DNA of 38,079 nucleotides from an uncultured bacterium (GTDB taxonomy: Bacteria > Cyanobacteriota > Vampirovibrionia > Gastranaerophilales > Gastranaerophilaceae), in the NCBI GenBank assembly GCA_948433295.1, contig CAOJDT010000009.1:1-38079 (forward strand), written 5' to 3'. Each line of letters starts with the position of its first letter. The stretch's first letter is position 1. The notes beneath the pieces are model-generated. The model was not told where the DNA came from. It saw only the letters and a list, made by a program, of their open reading frames with translations, and searched no databases. A program made the translations under genes and the position numbers. Of the stretch, positions 7,892-15,764 are shown piece by piece.

Positions 7892-9493
7892 ATGGCGATT
7901 GTAATTTTATCTTCATCACAAGAAAAAACGTTTAACGATAAAGATGTTATAAATATAGGCAGCAATCCTAACTGTGATTTTATTGTAAATGTTCCATACG
8001 ACGTTCTTTTGACCGTACAGTTGGATAAAATTACGGGAAAATGTTTTGTTGTAAACAATTTTCGCAACGAAAATATTCTGTTTAAAGGTAAGCCGCTGCA
8101 AAAAATTGAGATGAATAATGTCTGTAAAATTGTTTTTGCTGATACAACGGAATTTGTAGGTATCAGACTTGTTCAGGAAGAAAAAACAATTTCTGATATT
8201 GCAAAAGAAGAATTGACCGAATACGATTTGAAACAAATTTACGGTAATGATTCTGCCACGCTTACAAGATTCAAAATCGAGAAACAACGCGAACCTATTG
8301 AAAATGCCCGTGTAAGTATTATTAAACAGGTTTCTTATTCTATTAACGAGTATAGACATAAGCTTTCTTCTAATTCAAAAATGAGCGTATTTTTACATAT
8401 TGCATTATTCGGATGCGCTATTATAAATTCGTTTGCCGTCTCAAATTATTTGATGGGACTTACAATAAAAGAAGCGGAAAAATATTTGTATCTTCCGACA
8501 AATTTAAAAGTTTGGGCGATATATGCGTTTATAATTTTTGCGGTTTGTCTTATGCTTAAACAGGGAACCTGCTTGTATTTGCAGAATAATGTAGTGAAAG
8601 ACAGTATAAAAACTTCTAAATTGGCACAGAATTTTATGCTCGGGCTTTCTGCAATATTTATTCTCGGAATATATTCTGTCAACCTGATTTATTTTATGAA
8701 TGTTGATAATTTTATGTCGTTCGCGATATTTATTTCATTGTTCTTTACGGGAATTATGACAACCGTTGCTATTGCGTGCGGATACTTCAACTGCAACAGT
8801 TCTGAATGGCAGGCTACTCTTAATAAGTTTGAATTCAGAGAAGATTTTGAAGCGGTTTTGAAAGCATATAGAGTCTGGATTGACAGATATGTAAACAGTT
8901 TAGGAAAAACAAAAATTCAGAATATTAAAGACAGAATGTTTACATTGCAATTGAAATCAGCGGGGGAAATTTTACTTGGAATTTTAACCGCTCCGTTTTT
9001 GGCTTACGGTGTTTCGAATACTCTTGCAATGTGTTTTCCTGAAGCCGCAGGTTGGGTGAGAATTTCAGGTTTAAGATTCAGTCCTATATTTCTTGTACTT
9101 GCGACTTTCCTGATTATATTTGCGTTCTTTTCTTTTGTTGCGGCATTCACTGCGTCAAAGAAAATTCAGGCATCGGAAGTTATCAAACAGGATGGATTCA
9201 GTGATTACAGGCAACACGGCGTAAATATATTCGGACTTGAAGGCGTAAAAAAACTCAAAGCCGATAATAAAAGATATCTTTCGATTGCATTGTGTATTAT
9301 ATTTATAGAATTCTCAATGAACGTTTCTTACTTTATGACGGAAATCGGCGGAGACTTGAAAGGTCTGTCTTTAAGTTTTATTGCAGCACTTGTCCCGACT
9401 GCGTTGCTTTTGGCTGAAACATTGCTTTTGAGTCAGACAACTTTTGATATTTATGCATGCGATGAATTAATCGCGAAAATTGATAAAGATTAA
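7892..9493 (+). CDS. FHA-like domain fused to a polytopic membrane region
   Basis: 533 residues. Residues about 1-95 look like a forkhead-associated fold: the INIGSNPNCDFIV segment matches the usual 'IGR....DI.L' strand pattern, but the phospho-binding Arg and Ser are not obvious, so the phosphothreonine site may be degenerate. After a charged linker come about eight hydrophobic helices between residues 165 and 525. The middle has a long cytoplasm-like charged stretch (about 310-355). It is co-transcribed between the VWA gene and the TonB-like gene (2-nt gap). It probably scaffolds a membrane complex. No known full-length family was recognised. Confidence 0.65.
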   Translation: MAIVILSSSQEKTFNDKDVINIGSNPNCDFIVNVPYDVLLTVQLDKITGKCFVVNNFRNENILFKGKPLQKIEMNNVCKIVFADTTEFVGIRLVQEEKTISDIAKEELTEYDLKQIYGNDSATLTRFKIEKQREPIENARVSIIKQVSYSINEYRHKLSSNSKMSVFLHIALFGCAIINSFAVSNYLMGLTIKEAEKYLYLPTNLKVWAIYAFIIFAVCLMLKQGTCLYLQNNVVKDSIKTSKLAQNFMLGLSAIFILGIYSVNLIYFMNVDNFMSFAIFISLFFTGIMTTVAIACGYFNCNSSEWQATLNKFEFREDFEAVLKAYRVWIDRYVNSLGKTKIQNIKDRMFTLQLKSAGEILLGILTAPFLAYGVSNTLAMCFPEAAGWVRISGLRFSPIFLVLATFLIIFAFFSFVAAFTASKKIQASEVIKQDGFSDYRQHGVNIFGLEGVKKLKADNKRYLSIALCIIFIEFSMNVSYFMTEIGGDLKGLSLSFIAALVPTALLLAETLLLSQTTFDIYACDELIAKIDKD

Positions 9494-9495
9494 TT

Positions 9496-10167
9496 ATGAG
9501 AATTTTTCAAATATTTTTGATAATAGCAGTAATAAGTCTGAGCGCAGCGATTACAGGTTTGGCACCGAAACTCCACAAGTCGTTCGTAATCACTTCGTCT
9601 GACTTTAATCTTAATCGCTATACCGAACCTGTAAAAATTTCTCATAAAAAGCCAAAACCTTACAAAAGTTTCCGAAGTTCCGAAATTGAACCCTCTGATT
9701 TTTTGAACGGGGATAATAAGATTTCTGACGCATTTCAACCTAAGACTAAATCGTCCGAGTCGGTCAGCGAACAATCGGAACAAAAACAACCTGTTAGAAA
9801 GTTAACCAAACGTGAAGAGCAAATCGCATGGAATACCTGGCACAGTAATCTGCAAAATGAAGTAATGTTTCGTTCTAATGTAACGGCTCCTTTAGGCACA
9901 GCGTTTATTTTTTCGTTTAAAGTTGATAAATCAAGACATATCAGTAATATCAAGGCTTATACAACAAATCCTTTTTATATGAGTGAAGTTAGTGAAAATT
10001 TGATTCCTGCCATAAAAGGTTTGGAAAAATCTGATATTCTTGAATTTCCCGAAGGTTCTGCCAGAAAATCAATAAAATTTAACGGAGTATTTTTTATATG
10101 GTATGAAACTTCATTTTCGACTCCCGGCGATTTCAATGATATTGAGAGGGTAAATGTTTATGAATAA
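9496..10167 (+). CDS. TonB/TolA C-terminal-like periplasmic protein
   Basis: 223 residues. One N-terminal membrane anchor (about 4-23) is followed by a polar, Lys/Ser/Gln-rich linker to about 112, then a compact C-terminal domain. That domain has the TonB/TolA-like pattern: a Trp-bearing helix (WNTWHSNLQNEV), then strand-turn-strand FSFKVDKSRHISNIK, a helix with NPFYMSEVSENLIPAIKGL, and a last strand with KFNGVFFIWYE. TonB-type proteins span the periplasm to contact outer-membrane or peptidoglycan partners. No ExbB/ExbD genes are nearby, so energy coupling is doubtful. It overlaps the next small gene by 8 nt. Confidence 0.6.
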   Translation: MRIFQIFLIIAVISLSAAITGLAPKLHKSFVITSSDFNLNRYTEPVKISHKKPKPYKSFRSSEIEPSDFLNGDNKISDAFQPKTKSSESVSEQSEQKQPVRKLTKREEQIAWNTWHSNLQNEVMFRSNVTAPLGTAFIFSFKVDKSRHISNIKAYTTNPFYMSEVSENLIPAIKGLEKSDILEFPEGSARKSIKFNGVFFIWYETSFSTPGDFNDIERVNVYE

Positions 10168-10297
10168 TAAAAAAACAGTTCTTGTTCTTATTACTATAAT
10201 TTTTGGAGTGGTGCTTGTAACTGCGAGTGTAGCTTTTTCTAAGCCGTCTATCAATAAGACCGTAATCTTACAAATTCAAAAATATGTAAATAAATAA
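10160..10297 (+). CDS. 45-residue membrane or signal-anchored micro-protein
   Basis: The ATG at 10160 lies inside the 3' end of the TonB-like gene, so translation is probably coupled. The product begins MNNKK, then one hydrophobic helix (VLVLITIIFGVVLVTASVAF) ending in a possible signal-peptidase site, then about 18 polar residues. The stop TAA (10295-10297) directly touches the first base of the degenerate MITE at 10298. The gene may therefore have been shortened by that insertion. No function is recognised. Confidence 0.55.
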   Translation: MNNKKTVLVLITIIFGVVLVTASVAFSKPSINKTVILQIQKYVNK

Positions 10298-10400
10298 GGA
10301 TTTGTATAAAAGATTACACTAAATCCACCTCTATATGTCACCCTGAACTTGATTCTGGGGCTCAAGTTTAGAGATGCTTTGGAAAATTGTACATAAGTCC
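10298..10400. mobile_element. Degenerate copy of the MITE at 2053-2219
   Basis: The left end GGATTTGTATAAAAGATTAC and the inverse of the right end, GGACTTATGTACAATTTTCC, both align with the terminal repeat of the first element. The interior retains CCTGAACTTGATTC, matching its first hairpin. It is 103 bp against about 165, so part of the interior has been lost. No clear target duplication remains. Confidence 0.65.
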
Positions 10401-10460
10401 CACAAATAATTCCTTTGAAAGAATGATTGAATTCTTTCCGAATTATTATAAGCTTGTAGA

Positions 10461-10763
10461 ATGTTTAAATGTAGTGTATGTCAAAAAATTTATAACACGA
10501 AAGTTCAATACTGTGATTGCGGAAATGATGAATTTGAAGAAATCCCCGCAACGAAAGATTCTAAATCTTATGCAGTAAACGCACAGCAGTTAATTTCATG
10601 GTTGATTTTCGGAATTTGTATAATTATTTCAGCATGGATATGGTTCGGAACCGATTCTCCAAAACCTAATCACAAGCCGCTGCCTAAAAAAGAAGTGCAA
10701 AATTCTCAGTATATTCCCTCGATAGATAATATCTGGGACAGCACCCCCGCATATAATAAATAA
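10461..10763 (+). CDS. Zinc-ribbon protein with one membrane helix
   Basis: 100 residues. The N-terminal CSVC...CDCG cysteines (C4, C7, C18, C20) form a short zinc-ribbon-like motif. One hydrophobic helix follows (about 43-62, LISWLIFGICIIISAWIWFG), then a proline-rich tail. It is probably a membrane protein with a cytoplasmic zinc knuckle. No family was recognised. There is no ribosome binding site; an ATTATAAG sequence lies about 9 nt before the ATG, so it may be leaderless. A hairpin-forming sequence (GAAAGAAT / ATTCTTTC, about 10418-10440) lies between the MITE and the gene. Confidence 0.6.
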   Translation: MFKCSVCQKIYNTKVQYCDCGNDEFEEIPATKDSKSYAVNAQQLISWLIFGICIIISAWIWFGTDSPKPNHKPLPKKEVQNSQYIPSIDNIWDSTPAYNK

Positions 10764-10792
10764 AAAAGACGGTTTTTATTAACCGTCTTTTT
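10763..10792. terminator. Bidirectional terminator
   Basis: Stem AAAAAGACGGTT / AACCGTCTTTTT with a 6-nt loop between two convergent genes. A and T tracts on both sides make it usable in either direction. Confidence 0.85.
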
Positions 10793-10796
10793 GTTT

Positions 10797-10970
10797 TTAC
10801 AAAGATGATACATTGAAATCGCGTTCGGAGCGGGCAGATGAACTTTCAAAAAACATTTTAAAACATTTTTCGATAAAATTTTCAATGCCGTTGATTTCGG
10901 CTTTTAACGCCTGTAATTCAACTTCTCTTTTGCTATCAATAGAATTTTTGAGTTCTTCGTAATCGTGCAT
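10797..10970 (-). CDS. 57-residue helical small protein
   Basis: Begins MHDYEELKNSIDSKREVE, continues as a charged amphipathic helix (probable coiled coil to about residue 42), and ends in a Ser/Arg-rich tail. The start is supported by AAGGAGT about 11 nt upstream, one of the better ribosome binding sites in the window. Its stop lies just past the shared terminator. No family was recognised. The heptad-like pattern suggests a small oligomer or a binding partner. Confidence 0.65.
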   Translation of the reverse strand: MHDYEELKNSIDSKREVELQALKAEINGIENFIEKCFKMFFESSSARSERDFNVSSL

Positions 10971-11060
10971 AAATAAAATACTCCTTATATACCTTCACAA
11001 GATTCTTAACGGAATATTTTTCAGAAACTTAAATATTTTCTTTTTAAGATTTACAAAACT

Positions 11061-11513
11061 TTATTTTAAATCGGGAACATATCTTTCATCGACACTATAG
11101 CCTTTGTTTTGGCTATGTGAATGTTCAATTCTGCATATATTCGGATTGAAAATATGTTTATCCCATATTATTTCGGTCTGAGTTCTTTCAACATATCTGT
11201 CGGGTTTTAAAAGCATTGCATTGTATAAAGTATTTACATTTTCACGAGAAAAGTTACATGTTACCGTCAGTCTGCCGTTTGCATTACCCGAAACTTGTCT
11301 GTATCCGCAATATTTACCGTTCCAACCTTGAATTTGTTTGAAATCTCTGAATACAGTCCCGAAAAGATTGAAATTTGCAGGCTCCATATAAGGTTCGCAA
11401 TTTTTAAATTTTTTTATAAATTTATCGCTAAAACCGTTCGGCTGTAATGCGGCAAATGCCCCGCTTACAGCCGTTAGGAAAATTATTAAAAGAATAATAG
11501 TATTTTTTATCAT
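11061..11513 (-). CDS. Secreted protein of unknown function
   Basis: 150 residues with a signal peptide (IILLIIFLTAVSGAFA, cleavage near residue 21). The mature part has four cysteines (in KNCEP, KYCGY, VTCNF and ICRIE) that could form two disulfides in the periplasm. No family was recognised. It starts 10 nt after the stop of the upstream membrane-protein gene. There is no ribosome binding site, but TATAAT overlaps that stop codon 9 nt before this ATG, so it may be coupled or leaderless. Confidence 0.65.
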   Translation of the reverse strand: MIKNTIILLIIFLTAVSGAFAALQPNGFSDKFIKKFKNCEPYMEPANFNLFGTVFRDFKQIQGWNGKYCGYRQVSGNANGRLTVTCNFSRENVNTLYNAMLLKPDRYVERTQTEIIWDKHIFNPNICRIEHSHSQNKGYSVDERYVPDLK

Positions 11514-11523
11514 TATATTTTAA

Positions 11524-12171
11524 TTATACATTATTTTCGGAAACTTCGCTCTTATTTTCAAGACTGAAATTTTTGTGGAAAGCATACAGGTAAATGATTC
11601 CGATTAAAGAAACATAAAATAAAAGTTCGGTAATTTCTTCCGCAACCATATCATGCATTGCTTTTTCCGCATACATTCCCAATGCCATTCCGACAAGCAT
11701 AAGAATAACATTCCATACCGGAAATTTGATATTTTTTACATATTGCCAGAGCGTTACAAACTGTTTGTTTATAAGAAAATACAAACCCACCCATGTCATA
11801 TACAGTCCGTAAAGAGGGTGCGCAAGCCAGCCGTATTTTATATCTTTCCATCCGTAGAAAGTATTGACTTCGCCCGGTACAGGGAAAAATAATGTTCTGC
11901 CGCAGTTTACTTCTCTCAATATTAAAATTCCAAGCACCATTGCCACAAAATTGAAGAATTTTTTATTAACTTTGGTTTTTAATGCTAAAAATACACCCGC
12001 AAATAATGTTACCATCTGGAGATTTTCAAGGAGTCCGTTTTCATAACCATAAGTTTGAGGTAGAAACTTTACGCACGGTACAATTAACAAAAACACAATG
12101 ATAGCAATCCAGGTTACAGGATATACTTTGAAATCCAAATGTGATGCAATAAAAGTTTTAATCTTTTCCAT
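11524..12171 (-). CDS. Polytopic membrane protein, six predicted helices
   Basis: 215 residues. Hydrophobic helices lie at about 19-37, 52-66, 74-88, 118-134, 150-165 and 180-196. The conserved-looking segments ENGLLENLQMVTLFAG and LREVNCGRTLFF resemble the 'E..llE......REi.WGQRlF' pattern of small uncharacterised membrane proteins. I cannot name the family with certainty. GAGGGGAAAT precedes the ATG. It is co-directional with the secreted protein downstream and divergent from the TolC-family gene. Confidence 0.65.
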   Translation of the reverse strand: MEKIKTFIASHLDFKVYPVTWIAIIVFLLIVPCVKFLPQTYGYENGLLENLQMVTLFAGVFLALKTKVNKKFFNFVAMVLGILILREVNCGRTLFFPVPGEVNTFYGWKDIKYGWLAHPLYGLYMTWVGLYFLINKQFVTLWQYVKNIKFPVWNVILMLVGMALGMYAEKAMHDMVAEEITELLFYVSLIGIIYLYAFHKNFSLENKSEVSENNV

Positions 12172-12223
12172 ATATTTCCCCTCTTAATTTTTCTTTAATT
12201 ATATAACAAAAACAATCTTATGG

Positions 12224-12229
12224 TATAAT
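12224..12229 (+). promoter_or_regulatory. -10 box of the TolC-family gene, 8 nt from the ATG
   Basis: TATAAT ends 8 nt before the ATG at 12238 and no ribosome binding site intervenes. With initiation 6-8 nt downstream, the mRNA would start at or within a base or two of the ATG. Confidence 0.5.
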
Positions 12230-12237
12230 ATCTGAGT

Positions 12238-13542
12238 ATGAAGAGATTGTTATATCTTTTAACAGTAGTAATATTTTTTAACTCAACAGCTTTTGGAATC
12301 GAGGAGGTCCGTAAGGTTTATCTTAACGAAGCGATTGATGCTGCGTTAAAAAATAATATTGATTTACAGGCTGCGAAAATAAACGTAGAAATTGCTAAAA
12401 ACGAAATTAAAACAGCAAACAGATTGCAAAATCCATCAATTGACGCGTTTTCATTTTTTGGAGCCGCCGGAAACAGCGAACCCAGACAATTTGGTCTGAG
12501 TCAAAATATCGAAGTCGCTAAAAGAAAAGCACGCAAAAATTTGGCGGAATCTAATTTTAATCTTGTTAAGAATAATGTTGACTATACTGTTTTTGATTTA
12601 AAGATGGATGTTCGTGAAGCTTATATAAATCTTGTTGCCGCAAAGTCAATTCTTAATACACTCGAACAGCAAGAGGCTTTGCAGGAAGATTTGTTAAAAA
12701 TCGCTCAAAACAGGGTAAAAACACGTAACGCTCCGGATATAGATTCGATACAAGCCGAAATTGCTCTTAACCAAATGATTACGCAGGTTAACACCGCGCG
12801 TGCAGATGTTAAAACTGCACTTGCAAATTTTAATAAAATGATTAATAATCCTGACAATACAGTTTATGACAGTATGGATAAACTTTTTGCGGAAGAAAAT
12901 AACTTTGAAGAAATGATGACTCCTCCGCCGACTTTGAAATTTCCTTCTACGCAGGAAATTGTAGAAAAAGTTCTTGAAAATCGTTATGATATTAAAATAG
13001 TAAAACAGGAAATAGATATTGCCGAAAAAAATCTTACTGTTGTTGCAAGACAGCGTGTTCCTGATATTCAGCTTACGGGAGGCTATGCCTTTAAGCCCGG
13101 AAAATATTCTGACAGCGGTAATTTTAATAATGGTTCGTATGTTGGTGCGAGTCTCGTAAATATTCCGCTTTTTTACAATTATTCTCCCGAAATCCAAAAT
13201 GCGGCACTCAAATTACAACAGGCTGAAATGAAATATATATCGGTTAAAAATAAAGCAATTAAAGATATAAGTGCAGCGTATGAACGATTTTTAGTATCGG
13301 TAGATAATCTAAACCGATACGAAACAAAAATCGTAAGTGATTCCGAAAAATTAATCGAAACATCCAAAAAAAGTTATGAAGCGGGCAAATCTGATATTAC
13401 ATCGCTTATCGTAATGAAACAGTCGTATAAATCTATTATTATTGGTTATACAATGGCTTTGACCGAATATTATAACAGTTGGACGAATTTTTTGCGTGAA
13501 GTCAATGACGAAGACTTTGAACTCGAGGATATTACTTTGTAA
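12238..13542 (+). CDS. TolC-family outer-membrane efflux protein
   Basis: 434 residues with a signal peptide (about 1-20). It has the internal repeat typical of the family: long coiled-coil helices rich in Asn/Ala/Lys (VYLNEAIDAALKNNIDLQAA at about 28-47 and IVEKVLENRYDIKIVKQEID at about 241-260), each followed by a strand segment with NPSIDAF... or VPDIQLTGGYAF. Such trimers form the outer-membrane and periplasmic tunnel of tripartite pumps or type I secretion. No membrane-fusion or pump gene is adjacent. It closely faces a prepilin gene (3 nt between the stop codons), with no terminator visible. Confidence 0.9.
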   Translation: MKRLLYLLTVVIFFNSTAFGIEEVRKVYLNEAIDAALKNNIDLQAAKINVEIAKNEIKTANRLQNPSIDAFSFFGAAGNSEPRQFGLSQNIEVAKRKARKNLAESNFNLVKNNVDYTVFDLKMDVREAYINLVAAKSILNTLEQQEALQEDLLKIAQNRVKTRNAPDIDSIQAEIALNQMITQVNTARADVKTALANFNKMINNPDNTVYDSMDKLFAEENNFEEMMTPPPTLKFPSTQEIVEKVLENRYDIKIVKQEIDIAEKNLTVVARQRVPDIQLTGGYAFKPGKYSDSGNFNNGSYVGASLVNIPLFYNYSPEIQNAALKLQQAEMKYISVKNKAIKDISAAYERFLVSVDNLNRYETKIVSDSEKLIETSKKSYEAGKSDITSLIVMKQSYKSIIIGYTMALTEYYNSWTNFLREVNDEDFELEDITL

Positions 13543-13545
13543 CGG

Positions 13546-14325
13546 TTATTTACACTTTTTCTTTCCATCCCAGCTCAAATCATTACAGTGAAGGTAATCA
13601 AGGTTTTCATTGTAAATTACCCATGCCGCGCAACTGAAACCTGCTTGAGTTTTTATGTTTCTACAATTGTTCTCAAATGCATAACTTCCTTCCTGCATGC
13701 TGGTTCCGCGTGGTATAATTCCGTGTTTTGTCATATAAAACGAAAACATATCCTTTCCCAGAGTGTTAGGACCTTTCAGCCCGTTAATATCTACAAATAC
13801 TGATCCGCAAACATTTTGTAAAGCAGTATTGTTTCCTAAATTTCTGGAACAATTTGATGAGAACGCTTCAAATGATATTACCATGCCGTCTGACATTATT
13901 GCGCTATCAAGAGAGTATTGTTTCATATCCATGTATTTTGAGCCGGTTAAGTCTTTATAAACTACTGGTGCAAAACAAGAGGATTCGTTAGCTTTACAGC
14001 GTTTAATAAGTTTTAAATATGGAGCAAATCTATCCATGTAAACTGAACCGGATTTGGTATATATCTCTTTATTTTCTTCAGTTGCATTTTCACCCGTTAC
14101 ATCAACATCATTTGAGCCTTTTAAACCCCAATTCTCTATAGCTCCGTATTCCTGAACAACGAACTGATAAGCTTGTGAAATGCTTGAATAGAACTTTTTT
14201 AATGCAGTAACAGTTTCTCTCTCTTGGTGTTTTTGAATTAGTGTCGGCATGGTCATTGCAGCTACAATACCTATAATTCCGAGTGTAATTAATACTTCAG
14301 CAAGAGTAAAAGCTTTCTTATTCAA
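13546..14325 (-). CDS. Type IV pilin-like prepilin, TTG start
   Basis: 259 residues. The short leader NKKA is followed by FTLAEVLITLGIIGIVAAMT, a prepilin-peptidase and methylation motif whose helix then carries a conserved Pro. Glu at +5 is present, but residue -1 is Ala, not the usual Gly. The C-terminal half contains VDINGLKGPNTLGKDMFSFY, shared with the other two prepilins here and possibly a calcium or structural loop. Cysteines suggest disulfides. The only sensible start is TTG at 14325, placed 6-8 nt after a strong GGAGGT. It would be processed at the inner membrane into a pilus or pseudopilus. A 22-bp palindrome lies immediately upstream and an XRE gene diverges from it. Confidence 0.85.
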   Translation of the reverse strand: MNKKAFTLAEVLITLGIIGIVAAMTMPTLIQKHQERETVTALKKFYSSISQAYQFVVQEYGAIENWGLKGSNDVDVTGENATEENKEIYTKSGSVYMDRFAPYLKLIKRCKANESSCFAPVVYKDLTGSKYMDMKQYSLDSAIMSDGMVISFEAFSSNCSRNLGNNTALQNVCGSVFVDINGLKGPNTLGKDMFSFYMTKHGIIPRGTSMQEGSYAFENNCRNIKTQAGFSCAAWVIYNENLDYLHCNDLSWDGKKKCK

Positions 14326-14337
14326 AATAAACCTCCG

Positions 14338-14359
14338 ATATAATAATATATTATTATAT
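14338..14359. promoter_or_regulatory. Perfect 22-bp palindrome, candidate operator
   Basis: A perfect 22-bp dyad made only of A and T (11-nt half-site ATATAATAATA), 1 nt upstream of the GGAGGT ribosome binding site of the prepilin gene, in the gap to the divergent XRE regulator. It would lie in the 5' leader or promoter of the prepilin. The small XRE protein is an obvious candidate ligand, by inference only. It could also form an mRNA hairpin. Confidence 0.45.
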
Positions 14360-14413
14360 TTATTATATCATATTATTATTTAATTATCAATATATGATTG
14401 ATAGAATAACAAT

Positions 14414-14635
14414 ATGCAAGAACAAGAGTTTTTAAAAGAATTTGGGTTCCGGTTAAAGTTATATCGATTGAAACATGGAATGACTCAGGCTGAGCTTGGA
14501 GAAAAAGTAGATATTTCTGAACACAGGATAAGCAGTATAGAAAATGGAAAATGTAATATTACATTAAAAACCGTATGCAAATTATCAAATGCGTTAAATA
14601 TTTCCGGTTCAAAGTTATTTAATTTTGTTTGCTAA
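14414..14635 (+). CDS. Small XRE-family DNA-binding regulator
   Basis: 73 residues, essentially a single helix-turn-helix. FRLKLYRLKHGMTQAELGEK (12-31) and ISEHRISSIENGKCNITLKT (about 35-54) match the Cro/C1 pattern (L...R...G.TQ..L.......IS.IE.G). There is no effector domain. It has no ribosome binding site: TAGAAT (14402-14407) lies 6 nt before the ATG, so the mRNA is probably leaderless. It diverges from the prepilin gene across an AT-rich palindromic region and may regulate it and itself. Confidence 0.85.
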   Translation: MQEQEFLKEFGFRLKLYRLKHGMTQAELGEKVDISEHRISSIENGKCNITLKTVCKLSNALNISGSKLFNFVC

Positions 14636-14691
14636 ATATGTTTAATTGCATTTTATAAAAAAGTCTAATAAATTATAAAATTTGTACAAAC

Positions 14692-14729
14692 AAAAAAACA
14701 TCTCAAATTTTATTTTGAGATGTTTTTTT
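14692..14729. terminator. Terminator of the tRNA-Gln gene, usable both ways
   Basis: Stem CATCTCAAA / TTTGAGATG (14699-14722) with a 6-nt loop, extended by A and T tracts on both sides. It directly follows the 3' end of the leftward tRNA and could also stop XRE transcripts. Confidence 0.8.
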
Positions 14730-14801
14730 CTGGGGCGGAAGGATTCGAACCTCCGAATGGCTGGACCAAAACCAGCTGCCTTACCACTTGGCGACGCCCC
14801 A
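14730..14801 (-). tRNA. tRNA-Gln (anticodon UUG)
   Basis: On the minus strand a cloverleaf is clear. The 7-bp acceptor stem is TGGGGCG / CGCCCCA. The D arm reads GCCAAGTGGTAAGGC. The anticodon stem CTGG/CCAG has the loop TTTTGGT and anticodon TTG. The T arm GGAGG TTCGAAT CCTTC is intact. The discriminator base is G and CCA is not encoded. It reads CAA/CAG glutamine codons. Confidence 0.95.
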
Positions 14802-14923
14802 ATGTTGGTCACATTTATTATTATAGATAATAAAATTCCGTTGTCAATATGTTTTTTATTTTTACAAGCGATAATGTTGAAAATTAATTCAATATACGTT
14901 ATAATAAAATTGTAGAAAAGAAT

Positions 14924-14938
14924 GGAGGTAAAAAGATG
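14924..14938 (+). promoter_or_regulatory. Strong ribosome binding site and ATG upstream of the poly-G tract
   Basis: GGAGG (14924-14928) is 7 nt from the ATG at 14936. It opens a reading frame through the 10-G tract that ends at TAA 15173-15175 (79 codons), out of frame with the prepilin. With one G fewer, or two more, the same ATG is in frame with the prepilin (275 residues). No comparable site precedes the later possible starts. Confidence 0.6.
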
Positions 14939-14964
14939 AAAAGGCTTGATATGACTGTGTTTTC

Positions 14965-14974
14965 GGGGGGGGGG
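14965..14974. repeat. Homopolymer tract of 10 G, possible phase-variation site
   Basis: Ten consecutive G in an otherwise AT-rich genome region, 27 nt into a frame that has a strong ribosome binding site and leads into the prepilin gene. Tracts of this length slip during replication. The length shown puts the upstream ATG out of frame with the pilin. Confidence 0.7.
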
Positions 14975-15020
14975 GCAGACTGAGTCAAAGCTTCTTCCTT
15001 TTATAACAAGAAATTTAAAT

Positions 15021-15764
15021 GTGTTTTTGAAGACGAATGTCTTTATGGGATTAACCCGAACTTATGGATTTACACTTGCAGAAGTTTTAATTACTTTGGG
15101 GATAATAGGAATAGTCGCGGCAATGACTATGCCGGCGCTTATTGCAAAAAATCAGGAAAAAGAAGCAATAGTTAAGCTGAAAAAAGCATATTCAATTCTT
15201 TCGCAGGCTTATGCTTCTGCATCAGCAGAATATGGTGACAGTTCTCAATGGAATTTAGGGGACGAAGCTTTTTCTGCGGAAGGAGCATTGTCTATTGCAG
15301 AAAAAATGCTTCCTTATTTAAAAACAAGTAAAATTTGCGGGCTTGAAAAAGGATGTTTTCCCGAATTAGTTTATAAAAGGTTTGATAATAATTCAGGATG
15401 GTATGAGATATATAAGACCAATAGAGTATATAAACTGATTCTTTCAGATGGTACCCTAATCGGTTTTGAAAGTGCCGGGAATTTCAATTGTCTTGTTTCG
15501 AATATATACTGTGCAAAGGTATTCGTTGATATAAACGGTTATAAAGGTCCTAATCAGGCAGGTTATGATACATTTTCTTTTTATTTGAAAAAAGGAAGAG
15601 TTTTGCCATTTGGTTATCAGGGTGATAAGTATAAACCTCTTAACATGTCTAAACCGGGTATTGGAGAATCGTTTACTGCATGGGTAATTGCAAATGAGAA
15701 TATGGATTACAAGCGCTGTCCTGAAAAACTCGGTTGGGATAAGGCACAATCCTGCAAGGATTAG
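15021..15764 (+). CDS. Type IV pilin-like prepilin behind a poly-G tract
   Basis: 247 residues from a GTG at 15021; an in-frame ATG at 15045 gives an 8-residue leader (MGLTRTYG), the more usual length. The processing site is canonical (G before FTLAEVLITLGIIGIVAAMT). The C-terminal loop VDINGYKGPNQAGYDTFSFY is shared with the other two prepilins. Neither internal start has a good ribosome binding site. The only strong one serves the ATG at 14936, which is +1 out of frame because of the 10-G tract. Expression may therefore be switched by slippage, or depend on weak internal initiation or coupling. The stop codon overlaps the convergent NIF3 gene by 4 nt. Confidence 0.75.
   Translation: MFLKTNVFMGLTRTYGFTLAEVLITLGIIGIVAAMTMPALIAKNQEKEAIVKLKKAYSILSQAYASASAEYGDSSQWNLGDEAFSAEGALSIAEKMLPYLKTSKICGLEKGCFPELVYKRFDNNSGWYEIYKTNRVYKLILSDGTLIGFESAGNFNCLVSNIYCAKVFVDINGYKGPNQAGYDTFSFYLKKGRVLPFGYQGDKYKPLNMSKPGIGESFTAWVIANENMDYKRCPEKLGWDKAQSCKD

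Noticed and set aside
10387-10578. Rightward reading frame of 63 codons
   Set aside because: It starts in the degenerate MITE and overlaps the zinc-ribbon gene in another frame; no ribosome binding site.
14682-14915. Rightward reading frame of 77 codons
   Set aside because: It runs through the tRNA-Gln gene and its terminator on the opposite strand.
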